From contig CP081102.1 in the NCBI GenBank assembly GCA_025141835.1, positions 2,418,001-2,482,000 on the forward strand: DNA of 64,000 nucleotides, written 5' to 3'. The notes beneath the pieces are model-generated. The model saw only the letters and a list, made by a program, of their open reading frames with translations, searched no databases and had not been told where the DNA came from. Below are positions 49,875-59,619 of the stretch, one piece after another (within the stretch, counting starts at the first letter, position 1; every line of letters starts with the position of its first letter). The translations under genes and the position numbers were made by a program. The DNA is from Rhodobacteraceae bacterium M385. GTDB taxonomy: Bacteria > Pseudomonadota > Alphaproteobacteria > Rhodobacterales > Rhodobacteraceae.

Positions 49875-50534
49875 ATGCGTTTTCTGCCTCTTGCAGCCCT
49901 CGCCCTTCTTCCCCTGCCCGCCGCAGCGCAAACCTCGGCGGAAACAGACGTCCTGCCGCGCCTGATCGCCAGCGCCTGTTTCGATCTGGTGGAAGAGCGT
50001 AACGGCTGCGAGACCGTCGTGCTTTTGGCGTCTGAGACAGAACCGGATACGGCAGACCTGCTGATCTTCTCGGATCGCCGTGCCAACGCGCCGCAAGAAA
50101 TCCTTACCGTGGCGCGCAACATCGTCTTTAACGGACCGATGTTTGGCCAAGCGCCGAGCCTAGCGCGGGCCGGCAATGGCTCGCTCCGAGTGATCGAAGA
50201 ACAGACCGGAATTGGCCGCTTTCCTTGGACGAATGAGTTAACCATCGCCTATCGGGACGGAGCCTTCCTTTTGGCGGGGCAGACCTATTCAACCTACGAT
50301 CGGATCATGGGCGGATCGTATAGCTGCGACACCAACTTGCTGACCGGAGACTGGGTCGCCTCGGCCGAGCGTCCCGATCCCGACGAAAGCCAGGACGTGC
50401 CGATCTTCGAGGTATCTGATCGCGGACAGATTGCCGGGGCTCGGATCGCGCTGTCTGAATGGAACCAGGGACAGAGCCGCCCGCAACCTTGCGACGATGT
50501 CTTTACCGCGTGGTTTGAGGCAGAGCCGCAGTGA
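49875..50534 (+). CDS. Unknown secreted protein
   Basis: A 219-residue protein with signal peptide MRFLPLAALALLPLPAAAQ. The mature part has four Cys (ACFDLVEERNGCET; YSCDTNLLTG; PQPCDDVF) that may form disulfides, and regular beta-like segments (LTIAYRDGAFLLAGQTYSTYD). No family recognised. It is located between the dehydratase and cobT on the same strand. The 126 bp before it hold no supported gene. Confidence 0.78.
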   Translation: MRFLPLAALALLPLPAAAQTSAETDVLPRLIASACFDLVEERNGCETVVLLASETEPDTADLLIFSDRRANAPQEILTVARNIVFNGPMFGQAPSLARAGNGSLRVIEEQTGIGRFPWTNELTIAYRDGAFLLAGQTYSTYDRIMGGSYSCDTNLLTGDWVASAERPDPDESQDVPIFEVSDRGQIAGARIALSEWNQGQSRPQPCDDVFTAWFEAEPQ

Positions 50535-50597
50535 TTTTACGCCCCTGCTCCGGTCGCAGGTCTTGCTCTTGGCACCGTGTCGGTCCAGATATCAGGG

Positions 50598-52478
50598 ATG
50601 AGCAAGTTCAATCCCTCCGATAATCCCGCTGACCCGTTCAAGAAGGCCCTTGCCGACGCGACGCGGGTGATGGCGGATGATCCCGATCTGGCCGTGACCT
50701 ACACCGTTGATCCCCCCGGGCTCAGCGCCGATAGCGTGCGCTTGCCTCAGGTGAGCCGCCGGATGACCCGCGAAGAGGTTCTACTGGCCCGTGGCACCGC
50801 CGATGCGCTGGCTCTGCGTCACAAATATCATGACCAAGGCACCGCCGCGCGGTACGCGCCGCAAGGGGCGATGGCCCGCGACCTGATGGACGCGATGGAA
50901 AATGCCCGCTGTGAAGCCATGGGCGCCCGCGACATGCCGGGCACCGCAGGCAACATTGACGCAAAAATCGGCCACGACGCCCGCCGCAAGGGCTATGGCG
51001 AAATCCGTGACGCCTCCGACGCTCCGCTGTCCACGGCGGCGGGCTACCTGATCCGCCACCTTGCCACGGGCCGCGATCTGCCGCCCGAGGCGGGCAACGT
51101 AATGGAACTTTGGCGCGGCTTCATTGAGGACCGTTGCGACGGCACCTTGGAAGACCTGCAAGACGTGCTGTCGGACCAGAAATCCTTCGCCAAATTCGCC
51201 CGTCAGTTGATTGATGATCTGGGATACGGCGACCAGTTGGGCGATGACCCCGACGATATGGACGACGAGGCCGAAGACGAGGCGGGCGAAGACGCAGAAG
51301 ACGACGCGCCTGACAGCACCGGCGAAGACGACAACGATGACGAAGAGGCGGAAGCCTCTCCCGAGCAGTCGCAAGAGGAACAGCAAGACGAGTCCCAAGC
51401 CCAAGTCGAGATGGACGACAACGGCGATATGGACGAGGCCGAAGAGCAGGAAATGCCCGACGGGGAAGCGCCGCAGGAACCTCTGCCGCCTGCGCCTCAT
51501 TCCGATGCCGACCCCGGCTACACCGTGTTCTCGACCGAGAATGACGAGGAAATCGCCGCCGAAGACCTTGCCGAGGCGCAGGAACTGGAACGCTTGCGGG
51601 CCTATCTGGACCAACAGCTCGATCCCTTGAAAGGCGCTGTGTCGCGCCTTGCCAACAAATTGCAGCGCCGCCTTCAGGCGCAACAGAACCGATCATGGGA
51701 ATTTGACCGTGAGGAAGGCATCCTTGATGCGGGCCGACTGGCACGTGTGGTGGCCAACCCCACGACGCCCCTGTCGTTCAAGGTCGAAAACGATACCGAG
51801 TTCCGCGACACCGTGGTGACGCTGCTGCTCGATAACTCAGGCTCCATGCGGGGCCGCCCGATTTCTATCGCCGCGATCTGTGCCGACGTTCTCGCCCGCA
51901 CGCTGGAGCGCTGCGGCGTGAAGGTGGAAATCCTGGGCTTCACCACGCGGGCGTGGAAAGGCGGTAAGGCACGGGAAGAATGGCTGGCCAAGGGCCGCCC
52001 GCAACAGCCCGGACGCCTGAACGACTTGCGCCACATCGTCTATAAATCGGCCGATGCGCCGTGGCGGCGGGTACGCGATAATCTGGGCCTGATGATGAAA
52101 GAGGGCTTGCTGAAGGAAAACATCGACGGGGAGGCGCTTGAATGGGCGCATCGCCGGATGGTGAACCGCACCGAGGCGCGCAAAATCCTTATGGTGATCT
52201 CGGACGGCGCGCCGGTGGACGACAGCACCTTGTCGGTGAACCCGGCCAATTATCTGGAAAAACACCTGCGCGATGTGATCGCTATGGTCGAGAAGCGCCG
52301 CGCGGTTGAACTGCTGGCGATCGGCATTGGCCACGATGTGACCCGCTACTACGAGCGGGCCGTAACGATCACCGACGCCGAGCAATTGGCAGGCGCGATT
52401 ACAGAACAACTGGCCTCTCTGTTTGACACGGACCCACGGGCGCGCGCCCGGGTGATGGGGATGAAACGGGTCGGATAG
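50598..52478 (+). CDS. cobT: Cobaltochelatase subunit CobT
   Basis: A 626-residue protein starting at MSKFNPSDNPADPFKKALAD; an in-frame GTG at 50577 would add seven residues. The N-terminal third is CobT-specific. A highly acidic stretch (about residues 215-305, Asp/Glu/Gln-rich) follows, and the C-terminal von Willebrand A domain has the MIDAS motif LLLDNSGSMRG and the partner loop ISDGAPVDDST. It partners CobS and CobN in cobalt insertion. Five genes lie between cobS and cobT. Confidence 0.96.
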   Translation: MSKFNPSDNPADPFKKALADATRVMADDPDLAVTYTVDPPGLSADSVRLPQVSRRMTREEVLLARGTADALALRHKYHDQGTAARYAPQGAMARDLMDAMENARCEAMGARDMPGTAGNIDAKIGHDARRKGYGEIRDASDAPLSTAAGYLIRHLATGRDLPPEAGNVMELWRGFIEDRCDGTLEDLQDVLSDQKSFAKFARQLIDDLGYGDQLGDDPDDMDDEAEDEAGEDAEDDAPDSTGEDDNDDEEAEASPEQSQEEQQDESQAQVEMDDNGDMDEAEEQEMPDGEAPQEPLPPAPHSDADPGYTVFSTENDEEIAAEDLAEAQELERLRAYLDQQLDPLKGAVSRLANKLQRRLQAQQNRSWEFDREEGILDAGRLARVVANPTTPLSFKVENDTEFRDTVVTLLLDNSGSMRGRPISIAAICADVLARTLERCGVKVEILGFTTRAWKGGKAREEWLAKGRPQQPGRLNDLRHIVYKSADAPWRRVRDNLGLMMKEGLLKENIDGEALEWAHRRMVNRTEARKILMVISDGAPVDDSTLSVNPANYLEKHLRDVIAMVEKRRAVELLAIGIGHDVTRYYERAVTITDAEQLAGAITEQLASLFDTDPRARARVMGMKRVG

Positions 52479-52621
52479 GCCCTCCTCACGCTGGCCTTTT
52501 CGTATTGGCCCGCCGCCCTTTCAGGGCTGCATCGACAACGACGCCTCAGGCCACCTCCCTTGCGCCCGCGCCTTCGGCTTGGGCGCGGTGGCCCCTGCGG
52601 GGCGCTGAACAAAGGTTAATC

Positions 52622-54433
52622 ATGTTCCAAGATTTCACCGCATCTACCCGGCCCGAAGATGGCCCCCCGCGCCTTGCCGCCCTACGGGCGCAGATTGCCA
52701 AGGTCGGGTTGGATGGTTTCCTTGTGCCCCGTGCCGATGCCCATCAGGGCGAATACGTGGCCGACTGCGATGCGCGACTGGCGTGGGTGACGGGCTTCAC
52801 CGGATCGGCAGGGTTTGCCGCCGTGCTGCCCGATGTGGCGGGTGTTTTCGTGGACGGACGCTACCGGGTGCAGGTGCGGGCGCAAGTGGCCGACGTCTTT
52901 ACCCCCGTGGATTGGCCCGAGGTTCAACTGGCCGATTGGCTCCGCGATGCTCTGCCCCAAGGCGGCAAGGTTGGGTTTGACCCCTGGCTGCACACGGGGC
53001 GCGAGATTGCGACGTTGGAAAAGGCGCTCAGCGGCTCGGGTGTCGAACTGGTGGCCTCTGACAATCTGGTGGATGCGATCTGGACAGACCGCCCGGCGCC
53101 GCCCAATGCCCCGATCACGATCTTTCCCGATGCGATTGCCGGAAGAACCGCCGCCGACAAACGTGTTGCCTGTGCCGAGGCTTTGCGGGATGCGGGTCAA
53201 GGGGCCGCCGTACTGACCCTGCCCGATGGGATTTGCTGGCTGCTCAACATCCGAGGCTCGGACATTGCGCGTAACCCTGTGGTCCAAACCAATGCGATCT
53301 TGTTTGACGATGGCACCCTGCGCCTGTTCCTTGACGATGCGCGACTGACGCCAGAGTTGCGGGCGCACCTGGGGCCCGAGGTACAAACCGCCCCCCCTTC
53401 CAGCTTCCCCGACGCTCTGGCAGGGCTGGAAGGCTGCGTTCGTCTGGATACCGCCAGTGCGCCCCGTGCGATTTCGGAAATCCTGCAAGACGCCGGCGCG
53501 GATATCGCCGCTGAGCGCGACCCCACGGTCTTGCCCAAGGCGCGTAAAACCGACGCCGAGATCACCGCCACAGCCAATGCCCACCTGCGCGATGCCGTGG
53601 CGATGGCGCGGTTCCTGCATTGGTTCGATGAAACCGCGCCCGCGGGCACCCTCACGGAGATCGACGTAGCCAAACAGCTCGAAACTTTCCGGCGCGACAG
53701 CGGCGCATTAAAAGAGCTGTCCTTTGACACCATCGCAGGTGCGGGCCCCAACGGCGCCATCGTGCATTATCGGGTGACAGAGCAGACAAATGCCCAGGTC
53801 TTACCCGGACAATTGTTTCTGATCGACAGCGGCGGTCAGTATGAGGACGGCACCACCGATATCACGCGCACCCTGCCCGTGGGTACGGTCGGCGATGAAG
53901 AACGCGACTGCTTCACGCTGGTCCTGCAAGGGATGATCGCGGTGCACCGCACGCGCTTTCCCAAGGGCGTGGCCGGGCAGCATCTGGATGCGCTGGCCCG
54001 TGCGCCGCTCTGGGCAACCGGACGTGATTATGACCACGGCACCGGCCACGGCGTTGGCGTCTATCTGAACGTGCACGAGGGGCCGCAGGGCCTGTCGCGC
54101 CGCAGCGACGTGCCGCTGGAGCCGGGGATGATCGTCTCGAACGAGCCGGGCTACTACCGGGAGGGGGCCTTCGGCATTCGGATCGAGAATTTGATCTACG
54201 TGGTGGACGCGCCCGAAGGGGCCGATCCACACCGCAAGATGCTGGGGTTCGAGACCCTGACATTCGCCCCCATTGACCGCCGCCTGATCGTGACCGAAAA
54301 GCTTAGCATCGTAGAACGGGACTGGCTCAACGCCTACCACGCCGATGTTTTGGCCCGCGTCACACCGATGTTACAGGCCGGTGGATACAGTGCCACAGCC
54401 GCGTGGCTAGAGGCCGCCTGCGCACCACTTTAG
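52622..54433 (+). CDS. Aminopeptidase P family protein (M24 metallopeptidase)
   Basis: A 603-residue three-domain Xaa-Pro aminopeptidase of the long (eukaryote-like) type, starting at MFQDFTASTRPEDGPPRLAA. Two creatinase-like N-terminal domains (residues ~1-310) precede the pita-bread catalytic domain with metal ligands in IDSGGQYEDGTTDITRT (two Asp), GHGVG (His), SNEPGYY (Glu) and RIENL (Glu). It removes N-terminal residues followed by proline. The frame is open 39 codons upstream, but homology starts here. Confidence 0.93.
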   Translation: MFQDFTASTRPEDGPPRLAALRAQIAKVGLDGFLVPRADAHQGEYVADCDARLAWVTGFTGSAGFAAVLPDVAGVFVDGRYRVQVRAQVADVFTPVDWPEVQLADWLRDALPQGGKVGFDPWLHTGREIATLEKALSGSGVELVASDNLVDAIWTDRPAPPNAPITIFPDAIAGRTAADKRVACAEALRDAGQGAAVLTLPDGICWLLNIRGSDIARNPVVQTNAILFDDGTLRLFLDDARLTPELRAHLGPEVQTAPPSSFPDALAGLEGCVRLDTASAPRAISEILQDAGADIAAERDPTVLPKARKTDAEITATANAHLRDAVAMARFLHWFDETAPAGTLTEIDVAKQLETFRRDSGALKELSFDTIAGAGPNGAIVHYRVTEQTNAQVLPGQLFLIDSGGQYEDGTTDITRTLPVGTVGDEERDCFTLVLQGMIAVHRTRFPKGVAGQHLDALARAPLWATGRDYDHGTGHGVGVYLNVHEGPQGLSRRSDVPLEPGMIVSNEPGYYREGAFGIRIENLIYVVDAPEGADPHRKMLGFETLTFAPIDRRLIVTEKLSIVERDWLNAYHADVLARVTPMLQAGGYSATAAWLEAACAPL

Positions 54434-54538
54434 CGTCTGATCTAACGCGCTCCGACGCCGCGTCAGTCCATCGCCTTGTGCCCCCGGCGTGTCGCGGGGT
54501 ACATAGGCGCTCAATCAGACATGATACGGGAGAAAATC

Positions 54539-54880
54539 ATGGCCGATCACATCACAATTTCCGAAGCATCCGGCACTTGGGTTGTCCGCGCCAGTGGCGC
54601 TGTTCTGGGCGAAAGCTCGGCCGCGCTGGAACTGGTGGAAGGCGACATGCCCGCGGTCATCTACTTCCCCCGCGAAGACATCGGGATGAGTTTTCTGGAG
54701 CAAACCCAGACATCTACCACCTGCCCCCACAAGGGTACGGCGACCTATTTCACTGTGACGGGCCCCGATGGCGACGCGGTTGATGCGGCGTGGAGCTATG
54801 AGACACCGCTTGAGGCCGTGAAAGAGATCGCGGGCCACATTGCTTTCTATTCTGACCGTGTCGCGGTCGAGAAACTGTAG
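54539..54880 (+). CDS. DUF427 domain-containing protein
   Basis: A 113-residue protein that is almost entirely the DUF427 domain: WVVRASGAVLGESSAALEL, PAVIYFPREDIGMSFLEQT, TTCPHKGTATYFTV and WSYETPLEAVKEIAGHIAFY. The family adopts a small beta fold and its function is unknown. GGGAG nine bases upstream supports this ATG. It is convergent with the unknown secreted protein. Confidence 0.9.
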   Translation: MADHITISEASGTWVVRASGAVLGESSAALELVEGDMPAVIYFPREDIGMSFLEQTQTSTTCPHKGTATYFTVTGPDGDAVDAAWSYETPLEAVKEIAGHIAFYSDRVAVEKL

Positions 54881-54890
54881 CCCGTGAAGA

Positions 54891-55970
54891 TTACCGATTC
54901 AAAAGAAACCCAAGGCGTCCGCCGTTCAGGGCGCTGAGGAAAACTTCATAGGCGGCATTCGTCGCCGCGCCGTCTTCGCCCCAATCACTGCGCATAGTCA
55001 GCGTGATGGACCCGCCACCTGCGGTAATCTCCGGCTCGGCTGGGGATGGCATTTCGCTCAGGATTGGCCACGCCTCGCGCAGGCGGGCGGCAAGGGCTTC
55101 TGCGTCTACACCGTCCGCGAGGGCCAAAACCATTGCTGCGCCTTCCGTCTCTCGGTTGGCGAAATCGGCCAAGGCCAACGCCTCGACCGGGCCAGTTTCT
55201 GCGCCCGTGATCGGAAGCTCTGCCCCGTTGCGCAGCCAGCATCGGACGGAAACGACACCGCCCAGATTGCCCACACGCCGCAAACCGCCAAGCAAGGACT
55301 GAGCATCGTCGCGCGCCGCGAGGTTCGGCCCCGTCGGCGCACGCACGGCATCCAACGCCGTCCATCCCGTGGCCCAAACCGCGCGGTCCCCCAAAAAGAG
55401 CATCCGCAGAGGCAAGCCCTGATCGCCGCCGAAGGGATGGGCCGGATCACGCGCGAAGGCATCAGTGGCGTAGTCGGTATCCCCGTGCCAAAGCACCGGA
55501 GCCCCGCCGCGGTCGGCCTCAGAAAGTCCGTTAGAAAACAACGCGCCCCGCAGGCGCATTTCGCTGTCGGGATAGATATCCATCGCCCCCACGCGCACCG
55601 TTCCTGCGGCGACCTCCCATGTCTCCACCCAGTCGAGCGCGGTCAATCCCACGGCCGCGCGAAGCGCCGCGTCCTCGATTCCTTCGATAATGTCACGTTG
55701 CAAGGGCGCGGCAGAGCGAAGTGCAGCAAACCGGTTCGGCGTGTTCGGGTTGCGCCCTGCCTGAGCGCCGCGCACCGCGATCCAGCGCACCGCGTCGCCA
55801 TTGCCGTAGCCCGCAATGATTGGCCCCTCTGCACCGTCCAACACCGCTTGTGGTACACCAGAAAGCACGGTTTGCAGCCGCCCCGCCGCGCCCTGCGCGG
55901 CAGAAGCTTGGGCGCTAAGAGATAGCAAGGCGAAGGCAAAAAGAATCCGGGTCAACATGGCTGTAAGCAT
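54891..55970 (-). CDS. Unknown secreted protein
   Basis: A 359-residue protein starting at MLTAMLTRILFAFALL with a signal peptide ending near AQASAAQG; the in-frame ATG four codons later is an alternative. The mature part has no recognised catalytic motif; notable stretches are AVRWIAVRGAQAGRNPNTPN, RMLFLGDRAVWATGW and SITLTMRSDWGEDGAATNAA. It lies between DUF427 (convergent) and the ClC channel (same strand, upstream). Confidence 0.78.
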   Translation of the reverse strand: MLTAMLTRILFAFALLSLSAQASAAQGAAGRLQTVLSGVPQAVLDGAEGPIIAGYGNGDAVRWIAVRGAQAGRNPNTPNRFAALRSAAPLQRDIIEGIEDAALRAAVGLTALDWVETWEVAAGTVRVGAMDIYPDSEMRLRGALFSNGLSEADRGGAPVLWHGDTDYATDAFARDPAHPFGGDQGLPLRMLFLGDRAVWATGWTALDAVRAPTGPNLAARDDAQSLLGGLRRVGNLGGVVSVRCWLRNGAELPITGAETGPVEALALADFANRETEGAAMVLALADGVDAEALAARLREAWPILSEMPSPAEPEITAGGGSITLTMRSDWGEDGAATNAAYEVFLSALNGGRLGFLLNR

Positions 55971-56021
55971 GCCGTGTTCCAGCCCATTCACCAAAGAAAT
56001 AATCTGTTTCCGAAAGCCGCG

Positions 56022-57710
56022 TTAACTGTGTTCTTCTGCTGCTGTCGCCGCCAGCGCCTTGTTGTAGGCCTTCAGGGCATCGACGTGGAACAACGCCCCC
56101 TCTAGGGCCGGTGGCCCGCCTGTGGGAGACAATTGCACCACGGGCAGGAAGTCGAGGCCCGTGCGTTCAAAGATCGGCAAGGCCCGTTCCAACGTGGCAT
56201 TGGTGTCGGTGAAAATGCCCTGCTCGATTAACGTCAGCAAACGTTCTTGCGGGGCGGAATTCTCGTGGGTCATGGGGCGCATCACGCGGCCCACGCGGAA
56301 CATCGCCAGCAGATAGGCCTGCGGGCCGGCGGCAAGGTGGATATTGCGCCGCTCCAGCTGGGTCAGGAAGAAGCTGCGATGGACCATCTTGGACGCGACC
56401 GCCGTGGACATCGACACGGCAACCATCACTGCCAGACCGGTTTGCCAATCGCCCGTCAGCTCGAACACAATCAACGTGGTGGAAATCGGTGCCCCTAGCA
56501 CCGCCGCCGCCACCGCGCCCATGCCTGCAAGGGCGTAGAGCGTTTCAGAGCCCGACACATCGGGGAAGATCCCCGTGGCCACCAAGCCAAACGCCAGACC
56601 CGAGATCGCCCCGATCATCAGAGAGGGCGAGAATACACCGCCCCCCATGCGCCCCCCTACGGTGATCGCCGTGGCAACCGCCTTCAGGATCGCAAAGACG
56701 ATGGCCTCCCATAGAAACAATTCTCCCGTTAGGGCGGCGGAGGTCGTCTCATACCCCACGCCGATGATGTGGGGGAACCAGATGGCGATTGCGCCCAAGG
56801 CGAGGCCGGCCACGGCGGGGCGCAGGTAGCGGGGCAGCTTTGTGCGTTGTTGCAACGCGTTGCCCACGTCTTCGGCCCAGAAGGTGCCGCGCATGAACAA
56901 AACAGCGATAAACCCGCAAAGGATGCCAAGGATCAGAAAGGCTGGAAGCTCCACATAAAAGCGCAACATACTTTCGCTTTCCAAGGCAAATTCCGTGACA
57001 TCGCCGAATTCTAGGCGGTTTATCACAGTGCCCGCCGCGCTGGCGATGACGATGGGCGCGAAGGCGTGCACGGCGAAATGGCGCAGCACGACTTCAAGGG
57101 CAAAAATAGCCCCCGCGATAGGTGCATTGAAGCTGGCGGAAACGGCGGCGGCGACGGCACACCCCAGAAGATCGCGTCCGGTGATGCCATCGGCGTTGAT
57201 CCAGCGCGATATCTTCGAGGAAATCACCGCAGCCAAATGCACAACCGGCCCCTCCCGGCCGGTGGAGCCGCCGGTGCCGAGGGTCACAAGGGACGCCAAG
57301 GCCGATCCGATGCCCGCCCGCCCCTCGACCCGGCCCTCGTTTAGGGCCGCGCCTTCGATCACATCCGCCACAGAGCGCACGCGCCCGTCCGGGGTATATT
57401 TATATAAGATCAAGCCAGAGACCAAACCGCCCCCGACCGGAATTGCCAGGATCATCCACCACGGAAGTCCCTCGGCAAAACTGTGCAACAAGCGGATGTC
57501 TTCAACGCCATAAAGCGTTTCCTGCAACCAACTTACGCCCTTGCGAAACCCCAATGCCATGAAGCCCGCGGACACGCCGATGACCAAAGCGATCAGCCAA
57601 AATTGGAACTGGCTCGGCCCCTTTTCCAACAACAAGGACCAGATGCCCCGCAGGGCGGTAAGGGCTCTGCTGGCTTGCACTTTGATGAGACCGCGCGGAT
57701 CAATGGCCAC
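56022..57710 (-). CDS. ClC-family chloride channel/transporter with degenerate CBS tail
   Basis: A 562-residue protein with a ClC membrane core (about residues 35-440). Selectivity-filter motifs are GSTGREGPVVHL, with the gating Glu, and GGVFSPSLMIG. The first filter segment, usually GSGIP, is not recognisable (GRAGIGSAL), as in some bacterial subgroups. The C-terminal ~110 residues resemble a single, incomplete CBS pair (LLTLIEQGIFTDTNATLERA; LDFLPVV). Likely a chloride or other anion channel or proton exchanger of the inner membrane; substrate uncertain. Confidence 0.9.
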   Translation of the reverse strand: MAIDPRGLIKVQASRALTALRGIWSLLLEKGPSQFQFWLIALVIGVSAGFMALGFRKGVSWLQETLYGVEDIRLLHSFAEGLPWWMILAIPVGGGLVSGLILYKYTPDGRVRSVADVIEGAALNEGRVEGRAGIGSALASLVTLGTGGSTGREGPVVHLAAVISSKISRWINADGITGRDLLGCAVAAAVSASFNAPIAGAIFALEVVLRHFAVHAFAPIVIASAAGTVINRLEFGDVTEFALESESMLRFYVELPAFLILGILCGFIAVLFMRGTFWAEDVGNALQQRTKLPRYLRPAVAGLALGAIAIWFPHIIGVGYETTSAALTGELFLWEAIVFAILKAVATAITVGGRMGGGVFSPSLMIGAISGLAFGLVATGIFPDVSGSETLYALAGMGAVAAAVLGAPISTTLIVFELTGDWQTGLAVMVAVSMSTAVASKMVHRSFFLTQLERRNIHLAAGPQAYLLAMFRVGRVMRPMTHENSAPQERLLTLIEQGIFTDTNATLERALPIFERTGLDFLPVVQLSPTGGPPALEGALFHVDALKAYNKALAATAAEEHS

Positions 57711-57909
57711 GGGACAGGCTCGCTTTCTGGCGCGGAACGCGTCTGGGGGACACCAAGGGGCAACGCCGCGCGGCCGCCTCCCCTACAATACTGTTACGCT
57801 AAAACGGTAGAGAAAGCCTGACGATTTGGAAAGTCACGGCCTTGGAAATTCAGTGTTTTCCGGCAAATGGGTGTGGCGACGCCCACACGGCCGGGGCGGT
57901 TTTTTCGCC

Positions 57910-59559
57910 CTACCCTTTCAGCAGAGCCCGTGCGGCGTCCTTGGCGGCATCGGTAATCGTGTCGCCAGCAACCATGCGGGCAACTTCCTCCACCCGTTGG
58001 TCGTCGGACAAGGGCACGACACGGCTGAAGGTAACGCCCTTTTCTACCGTCTTGGCCACGCGCCAATGATGCGCCCCAAGGGCCGCGACCTGCGGCGAAT
58101 GGGTCACCACCAAAACCTGCCCGCCCGAGGCCAGATCGGCCAAGCGCCGCCCGACCGCATCGGCAGTCGCTCCGCCGACGCCCCGGTCAATCTCGTCAAA
58201 GATCATCGTTAGCCCGGCCTGGTCCGAGGTCAGGCAAACCTTCAGCGCCAGAAGGAAGCGCGACAGCTCCCCGCCGGAGGCGATGCGGTTCAGGGGGCCA
58301 GAGGGCGCACCGGGGTTGGTGGCTACGGTGAAGGTGATCGTATCCACGCCGTCGGGCCCTGCGGGAGCCTCTTCACGGCGGGTTTCAAAGACTGCGCGGT
58401 CCATCTTCAGGGGCGCAAGCTCGGCCCCCATGGCGCGATCGAGCTTCAGCGCGGCCTTCGCTCGCGCCGCCGTCAGCTTATCCGCCGCCTCTTTATAGGC
58501 GGCGTCTTCGCGGTCGCGGGTTTTGGTCAGTTCCGCAATCTCGGCCTCTCCGCCATCAAGCGCGGCAAGTCGCTGGCCCAATGTGTCGGCAAGCCCCGCC
58601 AAATCATCGGCCAGCACGTTGTGCTTTCGCGCCAATCCGCGCAGGGCGAAAAGCCGTTCTTCGGTCATTTCCAGCTCTGCCGGGTTGAACTCTAGCCGTT
58701 CCGCGAAACTGGCGACCCCGGCTTGCGCCTCTCCCAGTTCCACCAAGGCACGTTCCAGCGCGGCCATGGGCATTTCCAAGCGGCCTTCGGCATGTTCCAC
58801 CACCCCATCGAGCCATCGGCTTGCGTCGCTCAACGCGCCTTCGGCGCCATTCAGACCAAGGGCAGAGATCGCCTGCGCCACATCTTCGCGCATCTTTTCA
58901 GCGGCTTGCATCATGCGGCGCTTGGCGTCCAATTCAGCTTCTTCCCCGTGCTCGGGGGCAAGCTTGGTTAACTCAGCGACCGCGTGGCGGAGGAATTCTT
59001 CCTCTTCCCGCATTTCCACGAGGCGTTTTTCCGCCGCCGCAAGCGCTTTGCCCGCGGCCGCCTTGCTACGCCAAGCGGTGGCCACCTTGGCACGCAAGCC
59101 GTCGAGGTTGCCGTATTCATCCAGCATTGCGCGGTGGTTCTTGGGGTCCAACAACCCCTTGTCGTCCTGTTGGCCGTGCAGCTCCACCAATACATCAGAC
59201 AAGGCACGCAAGACGTCGCCACTGACGCGACGGTCGTTGACCCAAGCCGTTTTGCGGCCTTCAGGTGTGTTGATGCGGCGCAGGATCAACTCGTCCGAGG
59301 CCGGCAAGCCCGCCTCCGCCAATACGGCATAAGCGGGGTGGCCTTGGGGCAGATCGAACTCTGCCACCACTTCGCCCTGCTCCGCGCCCGTGCGCACCAG
59401 ATCAGCGCGGCCCCGCCAGCCAAGCACAAAGCCCAAACTGTCGAGCAAGATCGACTTCCCCGCCCCGGTTTCCCCGGTCAACACATTGAGCCCGGGCTGA
59501 AACGCGAGTTCCAGACGGTCAATAATCAACATATCGCGGATATCGAGATGACGCAGCAT
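57910..59559 (-). CDS. recN: DNA repair protein RecN
   Basis: A 549-residue SMC-like ATPase starting at MLRHLDIRDMLIIDRLELAF. Walker A is GETGAGKSILLDS. The two coiled-coil arms flank the middle (Ala/Glu/Lys-rich, about 165-370). The signature is ASGGELSRFLLALK and Walker B is LTMIFDEIDRGVGG. It helps double-strand break repair. The twelve earlier codons are unlikely to be used. It is downstream of bamD, 60 bp apart, and part of the ftsZ-lpxC-bamD-recN order. I found no clear LexA box upstream. Confidence 0.96.
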   Translation of the reverse strand: MLRHLDIRDMLIIDRLELAFQPGLNVLTGETGAGKSILLDSLGFVLGWRGRADLVRTGAEQGEVVAEFDLPQGHPAYAVLAEAGLPASDELILRRINTPEGRKTAWVNDRRVSGDVLRALSDVLVELHGQQDDKGLLDPKNHRAMLDEYGNLDGLRAKVATAWRSKAAAGKALAAAEKRLVEMREEEEFLRHAVAELTKLAPEHGEEAELDAKRRMMQAAEKMREDVAQAISALGLNGAEGALSDASRWLDGVVEHAEGRLEMPMAALERALVELGEAQAGVASFAERLEFNPAELEMTEERLFALRGLARKHNVLADDLAGLADTLGQRLAALDGGEAEIAELTKTRDREDAAYKEAADKLTAARAKAALKLDRAMGAELAPLKMDRAVFETRREEAPAGPDGVDTITFTVATNPGAPSGPLNRIASGGELSRFLLALKVCLTSDQAGLTMIFDEIDRGVGGATADAVGRRLADLASGGQVLVVTHSPQVAALGAHHWRVAKTVEKGVTFSRVVPLSDDQRVEEVARMVAGDTITDAAKDAARALLKG

Positions 59560-59619
59560 AGATTGTGTGTTGCCCAAAGCAGGCGGAACGGTCAAGCGCT
59601 TACGGCATTCCCGCCCGAC

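Noticed and set aside
50781..51683. 300-codon minus-strand frame opposite cobT rich in Leu/Val/Phe
   Set aside because: Its hydrophobic look is the mirror of the Asp/Glu-rich CobT linker on the other strand, not a membrane protein.
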